64,000 bases of DNA from Hydrogenophaga intermedia (GTDB lineage: Bacteria; Pseudomonadota; Gammaproteobacteria; Burkholderiales; Burkholderiaceae_C), in contig NZ_JAMBNO010000002.1 in NCBI RefSeq assembly GCF_023715105.1, positions 1 through 64,000 on the forward strand. The letters are read 5' to 3'. Shown piece by piece: positions 16,958 to 25,430 of the stretch (its first letter is position 1; each line of letters starts with the position of its first letter). A program made the position numbers and the translations under genes. The notes under the pieces are model-generated. The model was given only the letters and a program-made list of their open reading frames with translations. It was not told the origin of the DNA and searched no databases.

Positions 16958-19900
16958 TCAACCGCAGGAGCCCACGTAGCCACAGGCCGTGCAGTGGTCG
17001 CACCCATCCTTGCGGATCATGGCGTGCGCGCCGCAGTCGGGGCATTTGCGGCCGGCCATCTGGCCGGGCACGGTCAGTGTTGCGGGCAATGCCGCGGAAG
17101 CGGTGTCGACTGCATCGGGTGCAGTGCCGCCGCGGCGGCGCTGCAGGATGTTCTGAACCGCGTAGGCCAGCGCCGCCACCTCGGAGTCGTGCCACATCGG
17201 GATCACCGCGCCGTCCTCGCGCGAGCGCGTGCCCAGACGCACCGGGCCACGGTCCCAGGCGACCTTGCGCATGTCGCGCAGCGCGCGCTCCAGGAAGCCG
17301 CCGCGCGCCGCCAGCGAGAGCAGGCGCATGCTGGCGGTGATCCACTGTTGCGATTCGGCGCGCTGGCCCACCGGCATGAAGAACTCGATGGCGCGCGACT
17401 GCGTGCCCTGCCCGTCCGCCGCCGGCACGGGCAGGAACGAGACCACGATGTAGGTGGTGTGGTGGCCTTCCTGCGTCCAGTACTCGATCTTTTCGGCCAC
17501 CGCATCGAGCGCACCCAGCGGGCGGCTTTCGATCACGGCACGCATCGGGTCGCCCGGAACCGCCGCAGGCTCATCGGCCGGGGCCGTGCCCGACACCGAC
17601 AGCACCGACCCCAGGATGTCGTTCGGCCGGTAGGTGGCCAAGCCCTTGAGGCCACCGCGCCAGGCCTTGAGGTAGAGGTCCTTGAAGTCCTCGAACGGAT
17701 AGTCGCCGGGCACGTTCACCGTCTTGGAGATCGAGGTGTCGATGAAGGGCTGCACCGCGGCCATCATGCCCAGGTGGCCGTCCACGCCCATCTCCAGCGC
17801 CGAGACGAAGTACGGCGGCAGTTGCTGCACGTCACCCCCGAGCGCGCGCCACAGGCGCCACGCGTGGTCGGCCACCTCGTGCTCGCGCGTGGTGCCGTCG
17901 GCCTCGCGCTTCTTGCGCGTGTAGACCCAGGAGAACGCGGGCTCGATGCCGTTGGACGCGTTGTCGGCGAAGGCCAGGCTCACGGTGCCGGTGGGCGCGA
18001 TCGACAGCAGGTGGCTGTTTCGGATGCCGTGCGTGCGGATGGCCTGCTGGATGTCGGCCGGCAGGCGGCTCGCGAAGGTGCCGGGCGCGAGGTAGCTCGC
18101 CACGTCGAGTCTGGGGAACGCGCCCTTTTCCTTCGCGAGTTCCACCGAGGCGCGGTAGGCCGCATCGCGCATGCGCTCGGCGATGCGCGCGGCCATGGCC
18201 ACGCCGGCTGCTTCGTCGTAGCGCAGCTGCAGCAGGATCAGCGCGTCGCCCAAGCCGGTGAAGCCGACGCCGATGCGCCGCTTGGCCTGCGCCTCGGCGC
18301 GCTGCTCGGGCAGTGGCCAGAAGGTGAGGTCGAGCACGTTGTCGAGCATGCGCACCTGCAGCGCCACGCTGCGCTCGAAGGCCTCGAAGTCGAACGCCGG
18401 CTCACCGCCCACGCCGAACGGGTGGCGCACGAAGCGCGTGAGGATGATGGGGCCCAAGTCGCAGCAGCCGTAGGGCGGCAGGGGTTGCTCACCGCAGTTA
18501 TGCACCACCAGACCGTTGGCGTCGAAGGCGTGCACGTCGTCCACGGTCACGTCGTACACCGCTTCTTCGCCATCGGGCTGGAGCGACTCGACCGTGGCAA
18601 CAAAGCGCTCGCGGTTGGGGGTGCGGCGGTAGACATCCAGCGATTCCTCCAGGCGGGCCGCCTTGTCGGTGTCGTGGAAGCCGATGCGTTCGGCGAACAG
18701 GTGCAGGTTGTCGTTGGCGATCACCAGTTCGTGCTGCGGCAGCGTGGCGTAGTCGGCAGCGCCGCCCCGGCCATCGGGCAGGCGGCGCAATCCGGCAGGT
18801 CGCCGTTCGCGGTAGATCGTGGATGCGATGCCCAGGCGCAGCAGCATGCGTTGAACCGCTTGCAGCAAGGCGGTGTCGCTCTGCGACAGGCGCACGCTCA
18901 CGCCCTTCTCCTGCGCGCCCTGCACGCTGCCATCGGCGTCGAACAGGCCGCTCAGCAGGCCTTCGCAGAAACCGGAGGAACACCGTTCCATCGCGGGCGT
19001 GATCGTCTTGTAGCCCGGTGCCATGCCCATCGATAACGCCAGATCGCGCAGCGGCGCACTGGCGAGTCGCATCTCACCGCGCCCCGCGATCGGGCGCTGG
19101 AAGCCGCGGAAATCGGCGCGGTGGTCGAGGCAGGCGGCCGCGGCCTCGGCCGCCTGCACGATGCCAGCGGCGCCGGTGGCGGCGAATACGACTGCGTCCT
19201 GCCCCACCACGCGCAACTCGGGCGCCCAGACCGACAGCACGGCCTTGTCGGCCTTGAGCGTGCCGTCGCCGATCAGCAGGCCCAGCAGGTAGCCCTGCTC
19301 GCGCGTGCCCTCACCGTCCCAGCCCTGCAGCGCGCGGTGGTTGTTGAGCACGATCTGATCGCCGGGCCGCAGACTGGCTGCTTCGGTCCAGTCCAGCTCC
19401 AGGGTGTGGCGCGTCTTGCGCGCCACGCGGCGCACGCGATGGTCGGCCGTGAGGCGCAGCGCATGGCCTTCGCGCGTGCTCAGTTTGAACACCGACTTGC
19501 GCCCGGTCGCAAAAAATCCTTCGCTGCGCAGCGCGTGGCTGCGTCCATCGACCACGGCATGAAACCGCTTGCCAACCAGTTCTTGCACGGTGCGGGGCCC
19601 TTCCTCGGTCATGACCCAGGTATCGGCCGTCACACACGGGTTGGTCGCCTCGATGCTTTCGATCGCGCGCAGGTTGTTGTCGCGGCCGATGGCGTCGATG
19701 AACAGGATGCCGGGTTCGGCGAAGTCGTAGGTGGAACGCATGATCGTGTCCCACAAGTCGCGCGCACGAACCGTCTCGTAGACCCAGCGGCCGTCGGCAC
19801 GCTGGTGGGCGCCGGCGGCCAGTTGCTCGGCACCGGGCTGGGCGCTGTGCACCAGATCCCAGTCGGCGTCGGCCAGCACCGCATCCATGAAGGCGTCGGG

Positions 19901-20530
19901 CACGGCGACCGAGACGTTGAAGTTGTTCCAGCGCCCGGGCGTGCGCTTGGCGGTCATGAACTCGCGCACGTCCGGGTGGTCGATGCGCAGCACGCCCATC
20001 TGCGCACCGCGGCGCGCGCCCGCGCTCTCCACCGTGGCGCACGATTGGTCGAACACGTTGATGTAGCTGCAAGGCCCCGAGGCGATGGACGCCGTGCCCT
20101 TGACGCGCGCGCCGCGCGGGCGGATGCGCGAGAAGTCGTAGCCCACGCCGCCCCCGCGGCGCATGGTTTCGGCAGCCTCGCGCAGAGCCTCGTAGATGCC
20201 GGGGTAGCCGCTCTCGTCGCGGCCCTGGATGCAGTCGCCCACGGGCTGCACGAAGCAGTTGATGAGCGTGGCCTGGATGTCGGTGCCAGCCGCGCTCATG
20301 ATGCGCCCGGCACCGATGCCGCCTTCGCGCAGGTGCGCCAGGAAGCGCGGCTCGAAATCGGTCCGGCGCTCGGGTGCTTCCACGCTGGCCAGCGCACGCG
20401 CCACGCGCGCAAACAACTGCTCGCGCGTGGTCTCGTCGCCCTTGAGGTATTTCTCGCGCAGCACCTCTTCGCTGATGGGCTGGGGCTCCAGCTCGGGCAG
20501 CAGTTCGCGCGCGGCGGGTTCTCGGTTCAT
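16958..20530 (-). CDS. nrdJ: class II (B12-dependent) ribonucleoside-diphosphate reductase with intein
   Basis: A 1190-codon gene: extein residues 1-298 and 679-1190 (810 residues) interrupted by a 380-residue intein. The enzyme makes deoxyribonucleotides with adenosylcobalamin as radical source and does not need oxygen. Visible motifs are T-L-I-N-C-F-V-Q-P (redox cysteine), G-G-G-V-G-Y-D-F-S, and the active-site loop N-P / C-G-E-Q-P-L split by the intein, whose Cys679 is the expected thiyl-radical cysteine. A Zn-ribbon-like tail follows (C-P-D-C...C-D-H-C-T-A-C). AGGAA precedes the ATG. It begins 15 bases after the carbonic anhydrase stop and is apparently the distal part of the nar operon. 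Confidence 0.93.
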   Translation of the reverse strand: MNREPAARELLPELEPQPISEEVLREKYLKGDETTREQLFARVARALASVEAPERRTDFEPRFLAHLREGGIGAGRIMSAAGTDIQATLINCFVQPVGDCIQGRDESGYPGIYEALREAAETMRRGGGVGYDFSRIRPRGARVKGTASIASGPCSYINVFDQSCATVESAGARRGAQMGVLRIDHPDVREFMTAKRTPGRWNNFNVSVAVPDAFMDAVLADADWDLVHSAQPGAEQLAAGAHQRADGRWVYETVRARDLWDTIMRSTYDFAEPGILFIDAIGRDNNLRAIESIEATNPCVTADTWVMTEEGPRTVQELVGKRFHAVVDGRSHALRSEGFFATGRKSVFKLSTREGHALRLTADHRVRRVARKTRHTLELDWTEAASLRPGDQIVLNNHRALQGWDGEGTREQGYLLGLLIGDGTLKADKAVLSVWAPELRVVGQDAVVFAATGAAGIVQAAEAAAACLDHRADFRGFQRPIAGRGEMRLASAPLRDLALSMGMAPGYKTITPAMERCSSGFCEGLLSGLFDADGSVQGAQEKGVSVRLSQSDTALLQAVQRMLLRLGIASTIYRERRPAGLRRLPDGRGGAADYATLPQHELVIANDNLHLFAERIGFHDTDKAARLEESLDVYRRTPNRERFVATVESLQPDGEEAVYDVTVDDVHAFDANGLVVHNCGEQPLPPYGCCDLGPIILTRFVRHPFGVGGEPAFDFEAFERSVALQVRMLDNVLDLTFWPLPEQRAEAQAKRRIGVGFTGLGDALILLQLRYDEAAGVAMAARIAERMRDAAYRASVELAKEKGAFPRLDVASYLAPGTFASRLPADIQQAIRTHGIRNSHLLSIAPTGTVSLAFADNASNGIEPAFSWVYTRKKREADGTTREHEVADHAWRLWRALGGDVQQLPPYFVSALEMGVDGHLGMMAAVQPFIDTSISKTVNVPGDYPFEDFKDLYLKAWRGGLKGLATYRPNDILGSVLSVSGTAPADEPAAVPGDPMRAVIESRPLGALDAVAEKIEYWTQEGHHTTYIVVSFLPVPAADGQGTQSRAIEFFMPVGQRAESQQWITASMRLLSLAARGGFLERALRDMRKVAWDRGPVRLGTRSREDGAVIPMWHDSEVAALAYAVQNILQRRRGGTAPDAVDTASAALPATLTVPGQMAGRKCPDCGAHAMIRKDGCDHCTACGYVGSCG
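18497..19636 (-). mobile_element. LAGLIDADG intein inside NrdJ
   Basis: In-frame 380-residue insertion (residues 299-678). All splicing residues are present: Cys1 (C-V-T-A-D-T-W-V), block B T-A-D-H, C-terminal V-V-H-N with the penultimate His and last Asn, and Cys+1 of the extein. Two LAGLIDADG-like helices (L-L-G-L-L-I-G-D-G and L-L-S-G-L-F-D-A-D-G) each retain their acidic residue, so the homing endonuclease may be active. The insertion is between N-P and C-G-E-Q of the catalytic loop. Inteins in ribonucleotide reductases at such conserved sites are a known phenomenon. Confidence 0.95.
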
Positions 20531-20545
20531 GGTTCGGGTTCCTGG

Positions 20546-21259
20546 TCAGACGGCCGGCTGGCCGTCGTGTTCGACGTACTGCAGATAGGGGCCGGTGCCG
20601 CTGCTGTTGGCGCGCGAGGCCGGCACGAAGCCGCCGGCGGCGGCGTCGAAGACGTGCACCTCGCCGTCCTCGATGACGTAGTGCCAGCCGTGCAGCGACA
20701 GGGTACCCGCTTCCACGGCGCGGCGCACCATCGGGTAGTCCATCAGGCGTTCGAGCTGCAACACCACGCTGCGCTGCTCGGTGCGCCACAGGGCCTCGGG
20801 CGACGGCCGCACCGGCAACAGGGCTTCTTGCGCGAGCTCGAGCCAGAAACGCAGGGCACGCGCTTCCTCGGGCACGCCTTCGTAGGCGGCGCGCACCGCG
20901 CCGCAATGGCTGTGGCCGCAAACCACGATGTGCTCGACCTTGAGGCTCAGCACCGCGAACTCGACCGCGGCCATGGTGCCGTGCCAGCCGCGCGATCCGT
21001 CGTAGGGCGGGATCAGCGCGCCGACATTGCGCACGATGAACAACTCGCCCGGGCCGGCGCCGGTGAGGAGGTAGGGCACGAGGCGCGAATCGGAGCAGCC
21101 GATGAACAGCGTCTTGGGGTGCTGACCCTGCGCCACCAGGTCCTGGAAGCGTTGCTGGTGGCGCGGGAAATAGTCCGCGTGGAAATCACGCAATCGCGCC
21201 AGCAGTTCATCGCCGGCGCCCTCGCCCTCCCCCGGGCCACCGGGCGCGCCGGGGTTCAT
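20546..21259 (-). CDS. can: beta-class carbonic anhydrase
   Basis: A 237-residue cytoplasmic enzyme interconverting CO2 and bicarbonate. The zinc ligands are visible: C55-S-D57-S-R and G-H-S-H-C-G-A, the beta-class Cys, Asp/His, Cys pattern. A Gly/Glu-rich N-terminal 17 residues precede the conserved domain. Its ATG overlaps the stop of the isomerase gene by 4 bases (21256-21259), so it is translationally coupled into the nar run. Supplying bicarbonate or buffering pH during anaerobic growth is inference. Confidence 0.92.
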   Translation of the reverse strand: MNPGAPGGPGEGEGAGDELLARLRDFHADYFPRHQQRFQDLVAQGQHPKTLFIGCSDSRLVPYLLTGAGPGELFIVRNVGALIPPYDGSRGWHGTMAAVEFAVLSLKVEHIVVCGHSHCGAVRAAYEGVPEEARALRFWLELAQEALLPVRPSPEALWRTEQRSVVLQLERLMDYPMVRRAVEAGTLSLHGWHYVIEDGEVHVFDAAAGGFVPASRANSSGTGPYLQYVEHDGQPAV

Positions 21260-22119
21260 TGCACCAGGGGCGAGCTCGCGCCATCGAGTGACATGCCGCG
21301 CACCTCGGCATCGCCCACCAGCAGTTGCATGAACTGACGCCAGGCGGTGGCCCGCGCCTGCAGCCCGAGTTCGTCGGCGATGCGCGGGGCCAGCGCCTCG
21401 AACGGGGGCAGCGTGCCGTTGCGCCGGCCCAGCACCTCGACGATGTGCAGGCCGTGGCGCGAATGCACCAGGCGCGGATGCACGCCCATGCCCCAGCCGC
21501 TGTCGCGCTGGTGAAAAAGCTCGTTGGCGAGTTCGGGGGCGCAGTCCTCGGGCGTGAGCCAGCCCAGGTCACCCCCCTGCGCGCCGCTCGGGCAGTTGGA
21601 CAGCGTGCGTGCCAGTTCCTCGAAGCGCCCGGGTGCGGCGTCCTTGCGCGTGAGCTCCAGCAACGCTGTCTCGGCGTGCTGCGCGAGTTTGTGCACGTCC
21701 ACCCCCGGCGTCACCGCGAACAGGATGTGCCGCACATGGCGCGCCTGCCCCACCAGATAGCGGTTGCGGTTGGCCTCGTAGTGGCGCCGGCAGGCCTCCA
21801 GGTCGGGCACGGGCAGTTGCACCTCGTCGTCGAGCATGGCTTCCACGGCGGCGCGTTGTTCGGCATTCAGCGGAGGAGCCACGCTCACGTCCTGCGCGGG
21901 CAGGCGGCCACGCTGCACCGCGGCCTGGCGCAGCAGTTCGGTGTGGGCGCGCTCCAGCAATTCGTCGGCCGATAGGCGTTCGCCCGGCCCGTGCAGGCGC
22001 ACGCCGTTGATGCTGGGGGTTTCTGTCGCGGCTTCGACGGCCACCTCGGGCTCGGCACCCGAGGCGCAACCGCAGTGACCGCTGCCGCAGCCGCCCTTCA
22101 CAGGTTCGTGTCCGGTCAT
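21256..22119 (-). CDS. parvulin-type peptidyl-prolyl isomerase, nar-operon associated
   Basis: A 287-residue protein with an N-terminal Cys/His cluster (G-C-G-S-G-H-C-G-C, about 10-18), a NifM/SurA-like helical part and a parvulin (PpiC) domain from about 120 to 235 (R-H-I-L-F-A-V...G-G-D-L-G-W-L...H-G-L-H-I-V-E-V-L). There is no signal peptide, so it is cytoplasmic. Such isomerases are regularly found after narI in beta/gammaproteobacteria and are thought to help nitrate reductase folding. The Cys cluster suggests metal or cofactor binding. The gene follows narI by 3 bases and overlaps the carbonic anhydrase gene. Confidence 0.88.
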   Translation of the reverse strand: MTGHEPVKGGCGSGHCGCASGAEPEVAVEAATETPSINGVRLHGPGERLSADELLERAHTELLRQAAVQRGRLPAQDVSVAPPLNAEQRAAVEAMLDDEVQLPVPDLEACRRHYEANRNRYLVGQARHVRHILFAVTPGVDVHKLAQHAETALLELTRKDAAPGRFEELARTLSNCPSGAQGGDLGWLTPEDCAPELANELFHQRDSGWGMGVHPRLVHSRHGLHIVEVLGRRNGTLPPFEALAPRIADELGLQARATAWRQFMQLLVGDAEVRGMSLDGASSPLVQ

Positions 22120-22122
22120 GGC

Positions 22123-22830
22123 TCAGCGCTCCCCTCGGTTGGGCAGGCCCAGGCGGCGGCTGCGCACCACCTGATACGGGCGGAACAGGTAGGCCACGGT
22201 GGCAAATCCGCTCCACACATGGACCAGTCGGGAGAACGGGAACAGCAGGAAGATCGTCATGCCCAGCACCAGGTGCACCTTGAAGGGCCAGTCCAGATTC
22301 ACCAGCCCGCTGGCGTCGGGGCGAAAGGTGACGATGCGTTGCGCCCAGTCGGACAGCGCGAGCATGACGCTGCCATCGCTGTGGCCGATGGAATACGGCA
22401 GCGTGATGAGGCCCAGCACCAGTTGCACCCACAGGATGATGAGGATGAACAGATCGGTGCGGTGGCTGGTGAGGCGGATGCGCGGATCGAAGATGCGCCG
22501 GTGCAGCAGCAGCGTGAGGCCGACGAAGCACACCGCACCCGCCACACCGCCGGCCACCACGGCGAGCAGCTGCTTCTGGCCCGGCGTGATGAAGGGCTCG
22601 TACACCCAGTGTGGCGTGAGCAAGCCCACGCTGTGGCCGAAGAACAGGAACAGGATGCCGATGTGGAACAGGTTGCTGCCCCAGCGCAACTGGCGCGCGC
22701 GCAGCAGCTGCGACGAATCGCTCTTCCACGTGTACTGATCGCGGTCGAAGCGCGCCAGACTGCCCATCAGGAACACCGAGAGGCAAACATAGGGATAGAC
22801 ATTGAAAAGGAAGTTGTGCAGCGTGTTCAC
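22123..22830 (-). CDS. narI: respiratory nitrate reductase gamma subunit (cytochrome b)
   Basis: A 235-residue membrane subunit with five helices that binds two b hemes and takes electrons from quinol for the NarGH catalytic part on the cytoplasmic side. The start M-N-T-L-H-N-F-L-F-N-V-Y-P-Y and the conserved helices with His residues (H-I-G-I-L-F-L-F-F-G-H-S-V-G-L-L-T-P-H) match NarI throughout. The length is typical (about 225-240). It overlaps narJ by 4 bases, indicating translational coupling. Confidence 0.96.
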   Translation of the reverse strand: MNTLHNFLFNVYPYVCLSVFLMGSLARFDRDQYTWKSDSSQLLRARQLRWGSNLFHIGILFLFFGHSVGLLTPHWVYEPFITPGQKQLLAVVAGGVAGAVCFVGLTLLLHRRIFDPRIRLTSHRTDLFILIILWVQLVLGLITLPYSIGHSDGSVMLALSDWAQRIVTFRPDASGLVNLDWPFKVHLVLGMTIFLLFPFSRLVHVWSGFATVAYLFRPYQVVRSRRLGLPNRGER

Positions 22831-23519
22831 AGCTGGGCTCCTTGACCGGCGGACCGGACGATTCGAACGGGTTGCGGTTGGCCGGGCCGCGCCTGGCCCG
22901 CGGTGGAGCAGCCGCCGAATACGGGCGGTTCGGCCCAGCTCTCGTCCAGCGGCTCGTCCTCGGTCACCGCCACGGGCTCGGCGCGCTCGCCCGCCAGTTC
23001 CAGCACGGCGGCCAGCACGCTGGCGTAGGGGCTGCCCTTCTTGTGCAGCGCGCTGAAGATGGCGCGCAGGATGTGCGCGGTCTCGCCCAGCAGCTCACGC
23101 GCTTCCCGCGGCGGTTGGGTGGAGGCGTATTCGAGCAGCACGCTCAGGTGGTCGGGCAGTTCGTCCTCGCGCAGCATCAGGCCGGCCTGCTCGTAGGTCT
23201 TGATGAGGTCGATCATGGCCGGACCGCGGTCGCGCGAGTCGCCGTGCACGTGCTCGAACAGGTGCAGCGAGGTGCTGCGCCCGCGGTCGAACAGCTCGAC
23301 GAACTCGGCCTCCACCGCCAGCGCGGGGCGGCGCGACAGCCGGTGCAGCAGTTGCCCGATCTCGCCGATGCGTTCACCGGACAGCGCAGCCTCGCGCGCC
23401 AGCGCCTGCACCAGCTCGCCCGCGTGTTCGCGCAGCTCGGCATCCGGGTAGCTCAGCAGCCGCGCCAGCACGCGCAGGGTGTGGGGCGCGGGTCGGGTCA
23501 GGGAAAACGGGTTCTTCAT
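22827..23519 (-). CDS. narJ: nitrate reductase molybdenum-cofactor assembly chaperone
   Basis: A 230-residue all-helical cytoplasmic chaperone of the NarJ/TorD type, which holds NarG while the molybdenum cofactor and FeS cluster are inserted and before NarI docking. The R-V-L-A-R-L-L-S-Y-P-D start and the F-E-H-V-H-G-D-S-R-D-R-G-P-A-M segment (about 80-95) are diagnostic. It sits one base after narH and overlaps narI. Confidence 0.95.
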   Translation of the reverse strand: MKNPFSLTRPAPHTLRVLARLLSYPDAELREHAGELVQALAREAALSGERIGEIGQLLHRLSRRPALAVEAEFVELFDRGRSTSLHLFEHVHGDSRDRGPAMIDLIKTYEQAGLMLREDELPDHLSVLLEYASTQPPREARELLGETAHILRAIFSALHKKGSPYASVLAAVLELAGERAEPVAVTEDEPLDESWAEPPVFGGCSTAGQARPGQPQPVRIVRSAGQGAQL

Positions 23520-23520
23520 G

Positions 23521-25053
23521 TCAGAGCTCTGCTTTGATCGGAATGGTGCGGCGCTTCTCGCTGCCGAACAGGCTGGTGTCGGTCACGCCTTCGCTGCAGC
23601 CGTTGCCGAAGCTGAAGCCGCAACCGCCCTTGACGTTGAAGGCGTTCTCCGCGTACTCGCGGTGCGAGGTCGGAATGACGAAGCGGTCCTCGTAGTTGGC
23701 GATCGCCATCACCCGGTACATGGCCTCGACCTCGCTGGCGCTGAGCTGCACCTGGTCGAGCACGGCCTGGTTGAGCACACCGTCCACGTGCTTGCTGCGC
23801 TGGTAGGCGCGCATGGCCAGCATGCGTTCGAGTGCCCGCACAACGGGTTGCGTGTCACCGGCGGTGAGGAGGTTGGCCAGGTACTTGACCGGGATGCGCA
23901 GTTGCGACACGTCGGGAATCTCGCCGTTGGCGCCCACATGCCCGGCGTTGGCGGCGGCGGTGATGGGTGAGAGCGGCGGCACGTACCAGACCATGGGGAG
24001 CGTGCGGTACTCGGGGTGCAACGGCAGCGCCACCTGCCACTCGACCGCCATCTTGTAGACCGGACTGTTGCGCGCGGCCTCCATCCAGGCGTCGGGGATA
24101 CCGTCGGCACGCGCCTGTGCGATCACGGCCGGGTCGTTCGGATCGAGGAAGATGTCGAGCTGCGAGCGGTAGAGATCGGTCTCCTGCTCGGTGCTGGCCG
24201 CTTCGGCGATGCGGTCGGCGTCATACAGCAACACGCCCAGGTAGCGGATGCGGCCGACGCAGGTCTCGCTGCACACGGTGGGCTGGCCGGCCTCGATGCG
24301 CGGGTAGCAGAAGGTGCATTTCTCGGCCTTTCCGCTTTTCCAGTTGTAGTAGATCTTCTTGTACGGGCAGCCGCTCACGCACATGCGCCAACCGCGGCAC
24401 TTGTCCTGGTCGATCAGGACGATGCCGTCTTCCTCGCGCTTGTAGATCGAGCCCGAGGGACAAGAAGCCACGCATGCCGGGTTGAGGCAGTGCTCGCACA
24501 GGCGCGGCAGGTACATCATGAAGGTGTTCTCGAACTCACCCACCATGGCCTTCTGCGCTTCCAGGAAGCCGTCGAAGTTGGCGTCCTTGCTGCGCTTGGC
24601 GAATTCGCCGCCCAGGATCTCCTCCCAGTTCGGTCCCCACTCGATCTTCTCCATGCGCTGGCCGGTGATGAGCGAGCGCGGCCGCGCGGTGGGCGCGTGC
24701 TGCATCTCGGGCGCCGACTGCAGGTGGTCGTAGTCGAAGGTGAAGGGCTCGTAGTAGTCGTCGATCTGCGGCAGCGCGGGGTTGGCGAAGATCTTCATCA
24801 GCAGCGACCACCTGCCGCCCTGACGCGGCTCGATGGAACCGTCGGCCTTGCGCACCCAGCCACCCTTCCAGCGGTTCTGGTTCTCCCATTCCTTGGGGTA
24901 GCCGATGCCGGGTTTGGTCTCGACGTTGTTGAACCAGGCGTATTCGACACCGGGCCGGCTGGTCCAGACGTTCTTGCAGGTGACGGAACAGGTGTGGCAG
25001 CCGATGCATTTGTCCAGGTTCAGCACCATGCCGATCTGTGCGCGCACTTTCAT
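23521..25053 (-). CDS. narH: respiratory nitrate reductase beta subunit (FeS)
   Basis: A 510-residue ferredoxin-like subunit carrying electrons from NarI to NarG. Four Cys groups are visible: C-I-G-C-H-T-C-S-V-T-C (N-terminus), C-E-H-C-L-N-P-A-C-V-A-S-C-P, C-R-G-W-R-M-C-V-S-G-C-P (Trp replaces a Cys, giving the [3Fe-4S] cluster as in NarH) and C-T-F-C...C-S-E-T-C. The length is normal. Its ATG overlaps the stop of the inserted cupin gene by 4 bases. Confidence 0.97.
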   Translation of the reverse strand: MKVRAQIGMVLNLDKCIGCHTCSVTCKNVWTSRPGVEYAWFNNVETKPGIGYPKEWENQNRWKGGWVRKADGSIEPRQGGRWSLLMKIFANPALPQIDDYYEPFTFDYDHLQSAPEMQHAPTARPRSLITGQRMEKIEWGPNWEEILGGEFAKRSKDANFDGFLEAQKAMVGEFENTFMMYLPRLCEHCLNPACVASCPSGSIYKREEDGIVLIDQDKCRGWRMCVSGCPYKKIYYNWKSGKAEKCTFCYPRIEAGQPTVCSETCVGRIRYLGVLLYDADRIAEAASTEQETDLYRSQLDIFLDPNDPAVIAQARADGIPDAWMEAARNSPVYKMAVEWQVALPLHPEYRTLPMVWYVPPLSPITAAANAGHVGANGEIPDVSQLRIPVKYLANLLTAGDTQPVVRALERMLAMRAYQRSKHVDGVLNQAVLDQVQLSASEVEAMYRVMAIANYEDRFVIPTSHREYAENAFNVKGGCGFSFGNGCSEGVTDTSLFGSEKRRTIPIKAEL

Positions 25054-25412
25054 GGTTGTTCTCCGGGGGCGGGGGTTTCGTGGGTGTCGACGCCGAACAG
25101 CGTCACCAGGGCCGAGCAGGCCTCAAGGGCGTACACGGCGTGGCTTTCCTCGGGTGGTATGTGGCACAGGTCGCCGGCGCGCAGCGTGAGCCGCCGGCCC
25201 ATGGCCTCGAACTCGAAGCTGCCGTCCAGGCACTGGATGACCATGCGGTCGCGCACCTTGTGGGGCGCGAGCACCTGGCCGGGCGTGAGCACGAGGCGAA
25301 AGATCTGCAGGCCGTGATCTCGAACCAGCGTCTGCGAGCGCGCGCCGGTGAGCGCCGCGCCCAGCGGGCCGGCGGCAATCACCTCGGCAGCGGCGGCGTG
25401 GGGCAATGCCAT
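25050..25412 (-). CDS. small cupin protein between narG and narH
   Basis: A 120-residue single-domain cupin (about 40-105). Cupin motif 1 is degenerate (P-G-Q-V-L-A-P-H-K-V-R-D-R-M-V-I-Q-C-L-D-G, one His only) and motif 2 is A-G-D-L-C-H-I-P-P-E-E-S-H. Metal binding is thus possible but not the classic three-His set. There is no signal peptide. It starts 18 bases after narG and overlaps narH, so it is fully embedded in the operon, where narG and narH are normally adjacent. The function is unknown; sensing or handling of nitrite/NO or help in reductase assembly are guesses from position. Confidence 0.8.
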   Translation of the reverse strand: MALPHAAAAEVIAAGPLGAALTGARSQTLVRDHGLQIFRLVLTPGQVLAPHKVRDRMVIQCLDGSFEFEAMGRRLTLRAGDLCHIPPEESHAVYALEACSALVTLFGVDTHETPAPGEQP

Positions 25413-25430
25413 GGTGGTGCTCCGCGCGCC

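Noticed and set aside
16829-21337. Two long + strand frames opposite nrdJ and carbonic anhydrase
   Set aside because: Antisense shadows; all recognisable motifs (reductase, intein, carbonic anhydrase) are on the - strand.
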